Part shown: positions 26,369 to 36,168 of the stretch, piece after piece | How the letters are laid out: the number at the start of each line of letters is the position of its first letter | How positions within the stretch are numbered: the stretch's first letter is position 1 | NCBI GenBank assembly: GCA_002482645.1 | Contig: DLGJ01000005.1 | Coordinates: forward strand, 270,730 to 334,729 | Length of the DNA: 64,000 nucleotides | Origin: Hyphomicrobiaceae bacterium UBA7697 | GTDB taxonomy: Bacteria > Pseudomonadota > Alphaproteobacteria > Rhizobiales > Methyloligellaceae | Direction of reading: 5' to 3' | Translations under genes and position numbers: made by a program | Notes under the pieces: model-generated | What the model saw: the letters and a program-made list of their open reading frames with translations, nothing else | Databases searched by the model: none | What the model was told of the DNA's origin: nothing

Positions 26369-29300
26369 TACCGGGCCGTCACCGTGACCGAACCGGTCGC
26401 CGTCCGTCCGAAGCGGTCGGGCCGGTACATGTCCTCGACGCTCGCTTGCGGGAGCGTGTAGGTGCCCGGCGAGACCGCGCGCACAACATAGGCGACACGA
26501 TAGACGACCGGGCTCTTCGCGTTCCGGTCGAACGCGGCGACGAAACGGTCGTCGCGGAAGGCCGTGTGGACCGGGCTGCCCGCATGGGTGATCCAGGACA
26601 ACCCGCCCGTGTCGGCCGAGGAGACCAGCTTCGGATTGTCGATTTCGAAACCGGCCGGAACGTGATCGGTCAGCGCCACGCGCGCGAATTGCGGTTTCGC
26701 CTCCGTGACGGTGAGCAGCACCACATAGCGGTCGTTCTGTTTCGCGTCGGCGATGTTCACCTCCTGGCCGTCCAGCGTGTGGAAGCTGCGTTCCAGCACG
26801 AAGCCGTTCCCGGCAGCGGGCTCAGGGGAGGCCGGCGCGCCGCTCACCGAGATCACCGCGTCGACGGGCGCATCGCCCCGGTTGGTCACGGACACGGGCG
26901 TGATGCCGAGATCCTCTTCGCTAAAGTCGCGATAGAGCGGCCCTGTTTGCGGAACGGGCGCCCCGCTCCCTTCCGCGACCGCGAGGTCGACACCCTGATG
27001 GCCGAGCGCTCGCGCAGCAAGGATCAACCAGGCGTCTTCCTGCGTCGAGGTCTGCGTCACCGCATCGCGGGCCACGCCGATCTGCTCGGTGGCGCTCACA
27101 AGGATCGGCTCTGCCGCCTTTCCTTCCGCAGCGAGCGCGACGACCGTGGCGGCATCGCGAAGAGGCGATCCGAAATCCACGCGGCCGCTGTCTTTCGGCC
27201 TTTCTTTCGGAAGCGACCCGGCGGCGATGCGGAAGGCTTTCTCCGCGCGTACCCGGTCGCCGAGCATGGCGAGCGCGGCGCCGATCTCGGCTTGCGCGGC
27301 AGGCGTGCCGAGCTTGTCCATCTTCACATCGGCGACATAGCGGAGATCGCCGACAGGGGCCGCCCCGTTCCGCGCCAACACATAGAGCGCGTAGGACAGC
27401 GCCAGGCCGCCGTCATTGGAGACGTCGGGCGCCGTGCTCACATAGTTGCGCAAGCGGTTCACGGCGAGCTTGAAACGTTCCTCCGGAACCGCGTGGCCTT
27501 GGGCCCGCGCCCGCGTCAGGAAGTCCGTGACATAGGCGTCGAGCCAGGCATCGCTGCCGCCGGGCGACCACAGGCCGAACCCGCCCTCGTAGCCCTGGCG
27601 CGCGAGCACCGTCTCGACGGCCCCGTCGATCCGCTTGCCGACATCCGCCGCATCCTTTGGCTCCGCCTCCAACTCACTGAGATACAGGAGCGGGAGCGCG
27701 CGGCTGACGATTTGCTCCGTGCAGCCGAGCGGATAGCGGTCGAGCGCCGCCAGCCGCCCCGTCACGTCGAGCGCCGCGGTCGGCGTGACCGAGAGCGCGA
27801 GGCTGCCCGTTCCCGGAACGAGATTGGCGAACACGTCGTTCGACAGTTTAAGGCTTTGTCCTGGCGCGAGCGGCGTCACCGTGCGCCGGGCGAGAATCTG
27901 CGTGGCCGGGTTGACCGTGATCTCGAAGCGCCGCGCGGCCTCGAAACTGTCCGGTCCCGTCACCGTCACGTCGATGGTGCCCTCGCCGACGCCGAGCGCG
28001 GTCACGGGGAAGGACGCGGCATTGCGGGTCTTCGCATCGATGCCGAGCACACGTTCGGTTTCGCCGAGTTCGATCGGGCCCGAAGCCGCGAGCGCGATTT
28101 TGTAGTCGCCGCTCGCCCCTTCGACATTGTCGAGATCGAGGCGAACCGTCGAACGGTCGCCCATCAGCAGAAAGCGCGGCAGGGTCGAGGTCATGACGAC
28201 GGGATCGCGCACGATGACGTCGCCGGAGGCGTGGCCGACTTGCGTCTTGTTCCAGGCCACGGCCATCACGCGGGCGGTGCCCGTGAAGGCGGGGATGTCG
28301 AATTCCACTTCGGCGGTACCGTCGTCACCGGCCGTGACGATGCCGGAATAGAGCGCCAGCGGCGGGCCCGAGGGCGGGCTGCCTTGCAGCGTGCCCGCGC
28401 TCGCATCGCCGCCGGTGCGGATTTGCCCACGCGTCCCTTGCATGCCGTCGATCAACTGGCCGTAGAGGTCGCGAACCTCCGCGGAGAGCTTGCGCTGGCC
28501 GAGATAGTATTCGTCGGGGTCCGGGGGCTCGTAGCCGGTGAGGTTGAGAATGCCCACATCGACGGCCGACACCACGAGACGGGCCTCGTCGCCCGGCGAC
28601 AGATTGGCGAGCTTGACCGGGATACGAAGCTTCGTGTTCGGACGGATCAAATCGGGAAGGTCGAGAGCGACGCCGATCGTGTTCCGCGCCTTGTCGATGC
28701 TGAACCACTGCGCGCCGATGGCGCGGCCCGGCATGCGCTTCGCCTCCGCATCCAGCGGCCGCCGAAGCGTCGCAAGGACATAGGCACCCGTACCCCAATC
28801 GTGGCCGACGGTCAGCGGAACGGTCGTGAGGCCGGGCTCGACGCCGGCGGTCGTCTGCGTGAACAGCCTGTCGCCGATGACCGACAGCGTCACGGTTCCG
28901 GCGCTCCGCGCGGTCACGGCGACGTTCATCGTGTCGCCTTGCGTATAGCCTTGCTTGTCGAGCGCGATCTCGAGCCGGTCGGGCGTGTCCGCGCTGGCCT
29001 CGGCGTACCACCCGGAGTCGAAGCCGTAAGTGGTGACGGGGCCGAGCGGATCGGGACTGGCGACCTCGAGCCGGTAACGGCCCCAGCTCACCGGCACCTC
29101 GATCCTGGCGGGTGCGTCCGCGGTAAGATCGATCGCCCCATCGGCAACGCGCCGCGTGACCTTGATGGGCTCGTAGCTCCAACTGCCGTATTGCCGGTAC
29201 CACTGATATTTGGACTCGATGCGCAGGAGCTGCCATTTCAGGCCCCGGCTCGCGACCTGTGTCCCGTCCGGAGCGGCCATCACCACGTCGAACTTGGCGA

Positions 29301-31584
29301 TGTCGTTGTCGCTCAACGAGGAGCCTTCGAATAAGGGCTTCACACCGATCATGTCGGATGCCGGCGTGACGGGCAGCGTGAGGTCGTGCTCGACGGCGCG
29401 GCCGCCGGGCTCGGCCAGCCGCACCACGATCTCGGCTTCGAGCGGCCGGTTCGAGGCGGGCAACGGTCCCAGAGCGACCTCGAACGCCGCCCGTCCTTGC
29501 GCATCGGTTTCCGGGAGGCCGGCGAGCGGGAGGGTCTCGAGCCGGTAGCCGTCGCCGGAATCGGAGTCCGGCATGCCGAACGAATAGCCGGCAAAGCCCG
29601 GGCGTTCGTCCGTTGCCGTGATGTTGACTTCGCCGTCCAGCTGGAGCCCAGAGGCGGGCGCGCCGTAGAGGAACCGTCCGTCGAGCGCGATTTCCGCCGG
29701 GGACGATGGCGACAGCGCCCGCGCCGGCGTGGAAATATCGAACTCCAGCCGCTCGGGCACATAGTCCTCGACAAGGAAGCTCGTCTCGCCGATCGGCGCG
29801 CCCTTGGGGTCGGAATAGAGCTTGACGCGATAGGTGCCGGTCTGCGCGGAGGCGATCAGCGGTAGGTCGACGGACAGTCCGCCAAGGCCCTGGTCCCGCA
29901 CGGCCATGCGGCGGTATTCGACACCGTCGAGCCGGTCGACCACCAGCGTCGCGTTGAGATCCGGCACCGCGATCCCGGCCGCATCGCGCAGCATCGCGGT
30001 GAGGTACACCGTTTCCCCGGTGCGGTAGACGCCGCGCTCGGTAAACACGAAAGCGTCGAGCCCCTTCGGCGCATCGCGGCCCGCGACGCCCCGGTCGGTG
30101 AGATCGAAGCCCGGGTTCGTCAGGCTGAGGAAAGCGTAGTCGCCTCCGGCACCGCTCGTGACCAGAAGGGCGGGAGCGAGGCCGCCCGTGCCGCGAGTAA
30201 GGCCGGGCGCGAAGGTCACCGCACCGTGTGCGTCCGTTTTGGCGGTGGCCAGGATTTCGTTGTTGCGCGCGACCAACCGGACTTCCGCATCGGCAACCGG
30301 CGCGGTGGTGGCCAGCGAGTTGACATAGGCATGGATGCCGCCGGACCCCGAATAGGCCGTCAGCCCGAAATCGGAGACGACGAACCACTGGGTCGCGCGC
30401 TCGCCATAGTCGTCGCCGGGAACGTCGGAGGGACGCGCCGCCAGGAGATAGATACCCGGCGCCATGCGCGGCACCGCCTCACTTATCGGAAAGGCCGTGG
30501 TGACTTCCTTGTTCAACTCCTTCTTGACCTGAAGCGTGCCGCTCCAGATTTTTTCGCCCGTCTCGTCGCCGATGTTCTCGAGGTTGTAGTTGTAGAGATT
30601 GCGCTGGAAGTCGTAGCCGGTGACGCTGCCGAGCAGGTTGCGGTCGCCGATGCGGTACACCGTGACGTCGAGCGCGCCGGTGTTCACCGACAGAAGCGGA
30701 ATTCCCTGCTGGCCGGTGCTCGGCAGCACGTAGGCTTTGCCCGCGAGCCGGACCGAAGGCGTCCGGTCCCGCACATAGATGGTGAAGGGGGCGTCCTTTA
30801 GAAGGTCCTCGTGCACGGAGGAGGGCAGGCCCTCGCGCAAAGTCACGTCGTAGGTCCTGCCGTGGCTCAGACCCTCGACGCAGAGCTGCTTGTCGTCGAG
30901 CGACAAAGCGGGCTTGTCCACGCCCGCCACCGAGACGAACGGAGCGTAGTCGGCCCGTTGCAGCAACGGCTCGGTGAACTGGAAGCAGGCGCGCGGAGAG
31001 GCTGCGTCGGAGTCCACGCTGAAATCGGCGACGCGGAACCCGTATTTCTCCCGAAGCTGGGTATACGCCGCCTTGAGACCCGGATTGTCGTCGAGTGTGG
31101 TGCCGAGCCGCAAGGCGTTCAGGGCCTGCCGCCACTCGCTGCCTTTGGCGAATGCGTTTGCCAGCGACCCCAAGGCCGCGGCTTCGTCCTTGGCCGTCTT
31201 GGCGCGCCGGTAGGCGACATAGGCGGCGGTTCGCGCATTCATGTAGCGGGTGCTGCCATCGTCGTTCTCGTCCGCGGGAATGGCCAGCCAGATATCGGCG
31301 AGACGCCGCCAAGCGGTGGCGTCGTTGGGCGCGACGGTGACGATCTGCCCATAAAGAAAGGCGGCGTTGCCCAGATTCTGTTTCCGGATCTGGGCCGCGG
31401 CCTCTTCTTTCAGCATCGGCACCGGCCGATCGACGGTCCCGGATTCGTTCTTCAGGTCCGCGGCAAGGGTGATGGCCGCCTCGTCAAGAGCGTCGTCCTT
31501 GTAGGTCTTGTCGGCGGCAAAAGCGGAAATGGAGACACAGGTGAATAGCACGGCGGCGAGGCCGGTGCGGAACCACGCAAACAT
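26368..31584 (-). CDS. bacterial alpha-2-macroglobulin (YfhM-like), thioester-containing
   Basis: Large periplasmic protease trap of 1738 residues. From the ATG at 31584 (GGAGG ribosome site 6 bases away) a Sec signal of about 23 residues ends AFA before ADK. There is no lipobox, unlike the E. coli lipoprotein form. Multiple MG-type beta domains follow. The thioester motif CTEQ is at Cys1288, in the region YPLGCTEQIVSR, so a covalent trap is likely. The complement-component-type helical toroid follows it. It overlaps pbpC by one base, the standard pairing for this class. A protective role against host or competitor proteases is known for the family; the target here is unknown. Confidence 0.94.
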   Translation of the reverse strand: MFAWFRTGLAAVLFTCVSISAFAADKTYKDDALDEAAITLAADLKNESGTVDRPVPMLKEEAAAQIRKQNLGNAAFLYGQIVTVAPNDATAWRRLADIWLAIPADENDDGSTRYMNARTAAYVAYRRAKTAKDEAAALGSLANAFAKGSEWRQALNALRLGTTLDDNPGLKAAYTQLREKYGFRVADFSVDSDAASPRACFQFTEPLLQRADYAPFVSVAGVDKPALSLDDKQLCVEGLSHGRTYDVTLREGLPSSVHEDLLKDAPFTIYVRDRTPSVRLAGKAYVLPSTGQQGIPLLSVNTGALDVTVYRIGDRNLLGSVTGYDFQRNLYNYNLENIGDETGEKIWSGTLQVKKELNKEVTTAFPISEAVPRMAPGIYLLAARPSDVPGDDYGERATQWFVVSDFGLTAYSGSGGIHAYVNSLATTAPVADAEVRLVARNNEILATAKTDAHGAVTFAPGLTRGTGGLAPALLVTSGAGGDYAFLSLTNPGFDLTDRGVAGRDAPKGLDAFVFTERGVYRTGETVYLTAMLRDAAGIAVPDLNATLVVDRLDGVEYRRMAVRDQGLGGLSVDLPLIASAQTGTYRVKLYSDPKGAPIGETSFLVEDYVPERLEFDISTPARALSPSSPAEIALDGRFLYGAPASGLQLDGEVNITATDERPGFAGYSFGMPDSDSGDGYRLETLPLAGLPETDAQGRAAFEVALGPLPASNRPLEAEIVVRLAEPGGRAVEHDLTLPVTPASDMIGVKPLFEGSSLSDNDIAKFDVVMAAPDGTQVASRGLKWQLLRIESKYQWYRQYGSWSYEPIKVTRRVADGAIDLTADAPARIEVPVSWGRYRLEVASPDPLGPVTTYGFDSGWYAEASADTPDRLEIALDKQGYTQGDTMNVAVTARSAGTVTLSVIGDRLFTQTTAGVEPGLTTVPLTVGHDWGTGAYVLATLRRPLDAEAKRMPGRAIGAQWFSIDKARNTIGVALDLPDLIRPNTKLRIPVKLANLSPGDEARLVVSAVDVGILNLTGYEPPDPDEYYLGQRKLSAEVRDLYGQLIDGMQGTRGQIRTGGDASAGTLQGSPPSGPPLALYSGIVTAGDDGTAEVEFDIPAFTGTARVMAVAWNKTQVGHASGDVIVRDPVVMTSTLPRFLLMGDRSTVRLDLDNVEGASGDYKIALAASGPIELGETERVLGIDAKTRNAASFPVTALGVGEGTIDVTVTGPDSFEAARRFEITVNPATQILARRTVTPLAPGQSLKLSNDVFANLVPGTGSLALSVTPTAALDVTGRLAALDRYPLGCTEQIVSRALPLLYLSELEAEPKDAADVGKRIDGAVETVLARQGYEGGFGLWSPGGSDAWLDAYVTDFLTRARAQGHAVPEERFKLAVNRLRNYVSTAPDVSNDGGLALSYALYVLARNGAAPVGDLRYVADVKMDKLGTPAAQAEIGAALAMLGDRVRAEKAFRIAAGSLPKERPKDSGRVDFGSPLRDAATVVALAAEGKAAEPILVSATEQIGVARDAVTQTSTQEDAWLILAARALGHQGVDLAVAEGSGAPVPQTGPLYRDFSEEDLGITPVSVTNRGDAPVDAVISVSGAPASPEPAAGNGFVLERSFHTLDGQEVNIADAKQNDRYVVLLTVTEAKPQFARVALTDHVPAGFEIDNPKLVSSADTGGLSWITHAGSPVHTAFRDDRFVAAFDRNAKSPVVYRVAYVVRAVSPGTYTLPQASVEDMYRPDRFGRTATGSVTVTAR

Positions 31585-31683
31585 GGATGACCTCCAAACG
31601 CCTGAACCTCGGCTGTGAGCAGGCGAGGGCCGCATCGTAGCGGAGCTTCATGACGGAAACAAATGAGCTCTGTTGCCGGCAAG

Positions 31684-31729
31684 GGGGCCGAGCGCAGCGA
31701 TGGAAAGGGGCCGAGCGCCGCGATGGAAC
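31684..31729. repeat. 23-bp imperfect tandem duplication
   Basis: Units GGGGCCGAGCGCAGCGATGG plus three bases (31684-31706) and a second copy (31707-31729) differ at one internal base and the last base. It lies in the spacer between the LysR gene and the macroglobulin gene, about 100 bases upstream of the latter. Confidence 0.85.
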
Positions 31730-31757
31730 GGCGGGCGCAAGGGCCGCCGTGGCGGCT

Positions 31758-32687
31758 TCAGGCGCGCGGCGCCGGTTGCGCCAAATCCTTGGCGATGGCC
31801 GCGAACTCACCGCGCAGCCAGAAGTGGCATTCGTCCCTGTCGTAGCTCGTATGCCAGAGCAGCCGCACCGGAAATGTGACGGGCTGCACGGGATGCCGGA
31901 CCCGGACCAGACCGAACTGCTTCTCCAAAATCGCGGCCAGCGAGGCCGGAACGGTCAGTAAGGCATCGCTGTTCAACGTGGTCAGAACACCGACCAGCGC
32001 GGAGGAGACGTGGAGCGACCGGTATACGCTCAGGCCGCTCTTCCGCAGCGCTTGTTCGAGCCGGGGAAGTCCCGGAAGCGCGTGGACCGAGACGTGATCG
32101 GCGGCCGCGAATTTGTCGGGCGTGGGCGCACGCTTGGCAAAGGCGTGACCGGGCCGCGCCAAGGTCGCGAGGGTATCGTCGAACAGCTTCGCGGCGCGCA
32201 AATCCGGCGCCTCGCCCATCGCGCCAACGATATCGATGAGGAAATGGCAGCGGGCGTTGCGGAGGTCGTCGATCACCGAATCGGCATGGGACGGTGTCCA
32301 GTCGACGCTCACGCTCGGAGCCGACTTCTGAAGGCGTTTGCGAATCGGCTCGAGCAGGATCAACTCTCCGGCTTCGCTCGAAGCCGCGGCAAACGCGCGC
32401 ATGGTCAGCGACGGATCGAACGGCTTGTTGGGGCGCAGCAGGCTTTCCATGCCCGCCAGGATCACGTGCACAGTGGGCGCGAGTTCCTGTGCCTTGGCCG
32501 TCGGAACGAGCCGCTGTCCGGCCCGTACGAAAAGCTCATCGTCGAATATTTCCCGCAACTTAGCCAGTGCATGGCTAATGGCCGAGGCGCTTCGCCCCAG
32601 CCTTTCTGCTGCTCTCGTAACGCTCGCGTCCACCAGCAGCGCATCCAGCGTAACGAGCAAGTTCGCGTCGATTTCCTTAAGATGCAT
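31758..32687 (-). CDS. LysR-family transcriptional regulator
   Basis: DNA-binding regulator of 309 residues from the ATG at 32687. Residues about 5-65 are the winged helix (NLLVTLDALLVDASVTRAAE, then SASAISHALAKLREIFDDEL). The remainder is a type 2 periplasmic-binding-like effector domain. The N-terminal wording DANLLVTLDALL fits the NodD/NahR-like branch of LysR proteins, which often bind aromatic or related inducers. It is divergent from the first imelysin gene with 270 bases between them, so control of that gene is plausible but unproven. It also lies ahead of the macroglobulin gene on the same strand. Confidence 0.9.
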   Translation of the reverse strand: MHLKEIDANLLVTLDALLVDASVTRAAERLGRSASAISHALAKLREIFDDELFVRAGQRLVPTAKAQELAPTVHVILAGMESLLRPNKPFDPSLTMRAFAAASSEAGELILLEPIRKRLQKSAPSVSVDWTPSHADSVIDDLRNARCHFLIDIVGAMGEAPDLRAAKLFDDTLATLARPGHAFAKRAPTPDKFAAADHVSVHALPGLPRLEQALRKSGLSVYRSLHVSSALVGVLTTLNSDALLTVPASLAAILEKQFGLVRVRHPVQPVTFPVRLLWHTSYDRDECHFWLRGEFAAIAKDLAQPAPRA

Positions 32688-32828
32688 AAGGGTCAACAAT
32701 TATCCTGAAAAGAGTTCACTTCATTCATGATAGGGCTCCGCATAGGGTCGTGACAAGGCATTCGGCCGCCCAGCCCGAGTGTCTGAGGCGTTTCTGGTCC
32801 AGCCGGTGCGCTTCCTCATCTCAGCCTC

Positions 32829-32866
32829 GCGGCGGCCCGTTGGCCCCCCGGCCCTGGGGCCGCCGC
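32829..32866 (+). promoter_or_regulatory. GC-rich hairpin in the LysR-imelysin intergenic region
   Basis: GCGGCGGCCC (32829-32838) pairs with GGGCCGCCGC (32857-32866) around an 18-base loop that is itself GC-rich. ATTCTTTCTCC follows, so it could be an attenuator in the leader of the imelysin gene that starts at 32958. The rest of the 270-base region has no clear promoter or iron-box that I can recognise. Confidence 0.35.
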
Positions 32867-32957
32867 ATTCTTTCTCCTCGCCTGTCTGGGGGATGTTGAG
32901 ATGACTGCCGGGGAGATTTGAAACGACAGACGAGATGTGACGACGAGAGGGAATTCG

Positions 32958-34238
32958 ATGTTTCGAGGACTAACGACCTTGGGTTCAGCGGCCATCCTGG
33001 CTTTCGGGTTGAGTGTCGCGCCGGCCGCGGCCGGCGGCGCCAAGGACGTGCTGAAGAATTATGCCGACGTCGCGCAGGCTGGGTACGAAGACTCACTTGA
33101 GACCGCCAGGACGATGCAACTGGCGATCAACCAATTCCTGTCCAGCCCGACCGAGCCGAACTTGCGCGCCGCCCGCGCCGCATGGATCGCCGCGCGCATC
33201 CCTTACATGCAGACCGAAGCCTTTCGCTTCGGCAATCCCATCGTCGACGAGTGGGAGGGTAGGGTCAATGCGTGGCCGTTGGACGAGGGGCTGATCGACT
33301 ACGTAGCCGAGGTCTACGGCACGGAGTCGCCGGAGAACGCTCTGTACACGGCCAATGTGATAAAGAATGTCTCCCTCTCCATCGGCGGGAAGACGATCGA
33401 CACGTCCAAGCTGACCAAGGCTCTGCTCTCGGACGAGTTGCAGGAAGCCGGCGGCGTCGAGGCGAACGTGGCCACGGGCTACCACGCGATCGAGTTTCTC
33501 CTTTGGGGGCAGGATCTATACGGCACCGAGGCCGGTGCTGGCGAGCGTCCCGCCACCGATTACGATGTGAAGAACTGCACCAACGGGAACTGCGAGCGCC
33601 GGGCCGAATATTTGAGCACCGTCACGGAGCTTTTGATCGACGATCTGGAGTGGATGGCCGATCAATGGGCGCAAGGCGGCGAAGCCCGCAAGACCGTCAT
33701 GGATGCGGGCGAGGACGGCGGCCTTACGATCATCATGACGGGCCTCGGCAGCCTGTCTTATGGCGAACTGGCCGGCGAGCGCATCAAGCTCGGCCTCATG
33801 GTCCACGATCCCGAAGAGGAGCACGACTGTTTCTCCGACAATACCCATGCCGCGCACTTTTTCGACGCGCTCGGTATCCGCAATGTCTATACGGGCCGCT
33901 ATCGCCGCGCCGACGGCTCGGTGGTGAAGGGACCGAGCATCTCGGATCTCGTCGAAGCCAAGGACCCGAAAGTCGATGCCGAGGTCATGGCGAAGCTCGA
34001 CGCCACCATGGACGCGATGAACACCCTTTATCTGCGCGCCCTGACGACCGAGTCCTACGATCAGATGATCGGCGAGGGGAACGAAGAGGGGAACAAGGTT
34101 GTCCAAGCCGTCGTCGACGCGCTTCTGGAGCAAACCAAAGCCCTTGAGCGGGCCGTCGCCGTTCTCGATCTGAAGGCTATCGAATTCGAAGGATCGGACA
34201 GTCTCGACGACCCGGAGAAGGTCGGAGCGCCGGAGTGA
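32958..34238 (+). CDS. imelysin-family (IrpA-like, M75) periplasmic protein 1
   Basis: Exported imelysin protein of 426 residues. From the ATG at 32958 (GAGAGGGA ribosome site) the signal peptide spans about 1-25 (ending APAAAG). The mature all-helical protein has the family motif GYHAIE at 174-179 (GxHxxE). The sequence also shows WIAARIPYMQTEAFRFGNPI and HDCFSDNTHA, typical of IrpA-type imelysins. Such proteins are periplasmic or lipid-anchored, are commonly induced by iron limitation and are thought to take part in metal handling rather than proteolysis. It lies upstream of, and is separated by a 532-base regulatory region from, the porin/di-heme oxidoreductase/imelysin 2/DUF1513 genes. 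Confidence 0.92.
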   Translation: MFRGLTTLGSAAILAFGLSVAPAAAGGAKDVLKNYADVAQAGYEDSLETARTMQLAINQFLSSPTEPNLRAARAAWIAARIPYMQTEAFRFGNPIVDEWEGRVNAWPLDEGLIDYVAEVYGTESPENALYTANVIKNVSLSIGGKTIDTSKLTKALLSDELQEAGGVEANVATGYHAIEFLLWGQDLYGTEAGAGERPATDYDVKNCTNGNCERRAEYLSTVTELLIDDLEWMADQWAQGGEARKTVMDAGEDGGLTIIMTGLGSLSYGELAGERIKLGLMVHDPEEEHDCFSDNTHAAHFFDALGIRNVYTGRYRRADGSVVKGPSISDLVEAKDPKVDAEVMAKLDATMDAMNTLYLRALTTESYDQMIGEGNEEGNKVVQAVVDALLEQTKALERAVAVLDLKAIEFEGSDSLDDPEKVGAPE

Positions 34239-34298
34239 TGGACACCGATGCCGACGGGACTATCAGGGGTTGCCTGCGTTATAGCATGACGTAGCTGA

Positions 34299-34328
34299 GA
34301 ATGGGCCGGCGGCAACGCCGGCCCATTC
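34299..34328 (+). terminator. 13-bp stem-loop after imelysin 1
   Basis: GAATGGGCCGGCG (34299-34311) pairs perfectly with CGCCGGCCCATTC (34316-34328) around a GCAA tetraloop. It lies 61 bases past the imelysin stop. A strong U tract is absent, so it may end transcription with help or protect the 3' end. It separates the first imelysin gene from the riboswitch-led transcript. Confidence 0.65.
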
Positions 34329-34469
34329 GTGCAACAAGACGAGAGCCTTGGGGGGCCAAGAAATGGATATGAGACATAACCGTTGCAGTTTTGTAACGCC
34401 GCGCGATTTTGACGACCGGCGGACAGCTTGCCGAATTGACAATAGTTCGAGGCCCCTGCACGGTCCGAA

Positions 34470-34655
34470 CGTCGGAGGTTTCTCACGGACCATGTGCGTG
34501 AGGACTAAGAGGGAACACGGTGTGCGCTTCTCCGGCGCCGAAGCCGTGGCTGCCCCCGCAACTGTAAGCGGCGAGCGCTCTGCCGGTCAGGACCACTGGG
34601 ACACCGGGAAGGTTAGGCAGAGAGCGACGACCTGCAAGCCAGGAAACCTGCCTTC
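34470..34655 (+). ncRNA. cobalamin riboswitch (AdoCbl class) leader
   Basis: Conserved B12-riboswitch blocks occur in the right order and spacing: GAGGGAACACGGTG at about 34510-34521, the B12-box core GCTGCCCCCGCAACTGTAAG at 34550-34569, CCACTGG at 34593-34599, CCGGGAAGGTTAGGC near 34604-34618, and the 3' block GCCAGGAAACCTGCC at 34638-34652. The P1 helix can form between AGGTTT (34476-34481) and AAACCT (34644-34649). The porin start codon lies 115 bases downstream, leaving room for an expression platform. Such elements normally switch genes off when adenosylcobalamin is abundant. The rest of the 532-base gene-free region holds the hairpin above and a TTGACA (34436-34441) that could be part of a promoter. 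Confidence 0.93.
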
Positions 34656-34770
34656 GACCGTGACAGGGCTGATGCGGGAACGGGGGTGTTCGCGCATTGT
34701 CGGGAACTTCCGCTGGAAGGCGCCGAAAGCACTGACGCGATTCTTTGGTCACTCGGCTTCGGAGGGAAGT

Positions 34771-36168
34771 ATGTCCGATACAGCTAGGTCCGAGGGTGCG
34801 TCGCGCGCCCATCCGGTCTCAAACGTCCGCAGAGGTTTTCGCAGTGCCGCTCTCGGCCTTCTGGCGCTTGTCGCCGTGCCGGCCGCGGCCAGCGCCAATT
34901 GCGAGGTGCCGCTCCAGCGGCTCGATCCATTTGTGGAAGAGAATGGCAGGCTGGATCTCATCGATCGCGGCACCGGCGGCGCCTATGGAGCGCTGAACCA
35001 GATGGGCATCGACATCGGCGGCGCCTATGTCGCCGAGCCATTCTACAATTGGGGCGGTATCGAGGATGGCGGCGAATATCAGGGCGTCCTCGAACTCTAT
35101 GTGAACGCGGACATGAAGCGGCTCGGCCTGTGGGACGGCCTTTGCTTTCATGCCAACGGTTTTCAGATCCACGGCAATTCGATCACCGGTTCCAATATCG
35201 GCAGTTTGATGCCGGTCACCAGTTTCGAGGCCAACGACGCAACGCGTCTCTTCGAGATTTGGTTCGAACAGCATCTCTTCGACGACAAGCTGTCGGTCCG
35301 CGTCGGTCAACTGGCGGCGGACGAGGAGTTCTTCGCGGCCGATGGTGGCGGGTACTTCATCAACGGCACGTGGGGTTGGGCGCCGATCGCGGCCGAGAAC
35401 AACCCCGGCGGCGGCCCCGCCTATCCGCTCGCCACGCCAGGCGTTCGCGTCGCGTTGGCGCCGACGGAGCAGACCAATTTGATGATCGGCGTCTACAACG
35501 GCAACCCGGCTCCGAATTGCGCGGCGGACGATCCGCAAGAGTGTAACTCGGACGGATTGGATTTCGGTCTGCGGGACAGTGCGCTGCTGATGGCGGAAGG
35601 CTCTTATAGCTACACGCTCGGCGGTGGAGCGCTTCCCGGTACGATCAAGGTCGGCGGCTGGAATCACTTCGGCTCGTTCGAACATCTCTATGTCGACGCT
35701 GGCGGCAATCCCATTGCGATTTCCGGCAATAGCGGCAAGCCCCTCGACAACGATTATGCGCTCTACGTGATCCTGGACCAGCTCCTGTGGCATGCGCCAG
35801 GGACCGAAGAGGGGCAGGGCCTCGGCTTCTTCACCCGCTTTGCCGGCGCGCCCGACGATCGCAACTATGTCGACTTCTACTTCGACGTGGGCCTGACCCT
35901 TACCGGCATGATTCCGGGCCGTCCGAACGACGCCCTTGCCATCGGCTATGCCTATACGAGCATTTCCGACCGGGCCCAGGCCTTCAACGTGTCCAACGGC
36001 GATCCGGCCGGCAAGGGCCACGAGGCTCTGATCGAAATCGCCTATACCATGGAGGTCATGGACGGTTGGACCTTACAGCCCGACTTCCAGTACATCATGA
36101 ATCCGGACGGCGGCGTGGAGGCCGACGACGCAACGGTGGTCGGCGCGCGCAGTACGTTCGCCTTCTAA
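34771..36168 (+). CDS. OprB-type outer-membrane porin
   Basis: Outer-membrane beta-barrel of 465 residues, start ATG at 34771 with GGAGGG at 34761-34766. An N-terminal signal of about 42 residues ends ASA before NCEV. The mature protein starts with a short extra part, then alternates aromatic-rich amphipathic strands (GGAYVAEPFYNWGG, FEIWFEQHLFDDKLSVRVGQ) and ends in Phe (RSTFAF), the outer-membrane insertion signal. These features match the carbohydrate-selective porin family OprB. The sequence does not say what passes through. The cobalamin riboswitch directly upstream argues for a role in corrinoid or metal supply; a sugar role is less likely in this setting. The di-heme oxidoreductase gene follows after 10 bases. 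Confidence 0.9.
   Translation: MSDTARSEGASRAHPVSNVRRGFRSAALGLLALVAVPAAASANCEVPLQRLDPFVEENGRLDLIDRGTGGAYGALNQMGIDIGGAYVAEPFYNWGGIEDGGEYQGVLELYVNADMKRLGLWDGLCFHANGFQIHGNSITGSNIGSLMPVTSFEANDATRLFEIWFEQHLFDDKLSVRVGQLAADEEFFAADGGGYFINGTWGWAPIAAENNPGGGPAYPLATPGVRVALAPTEQTNLMIGVYNGNPAPNCAADDPQECNSDGLDFGLRDSALLMAEGSYSYTLGGGALPGTIKVGGWNHFGSFEHLYVDAGGNPIAISGNSGKPLDNDYALYVILDQLLWHAPGTEEGQGLGFFTRFAGAPDDRNYVDFYFDVGLTLTGMIPGRPNDALAIGYAYTSISDRAQAFNVSNGDPAGKGHEALIEIAYTMEVMDGWTLQPDFQYIMNPDGGVEADDATVVGARSTFAF

Noticed and set aside
26350..29334. 994-codon open frame on the plus strand opposite the macroglobulin gene
   Set aside because: Arg/His/Gly-rich product with no family features. It is a shadow of the high-GC coding strand on the other side, where the macroglobulin reading frame is unmistakable. 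The same applies to the 859-codon plus-strand frame at 9672-12251 opposite infB.
34348..34770. In-frame upstream extension of the porin gene
   Set aside because: The extension runs through the cobalamin riboswitch and encodes no signal peptide. The ATG at 34771 has a ribosome site and a clear signal peptide.
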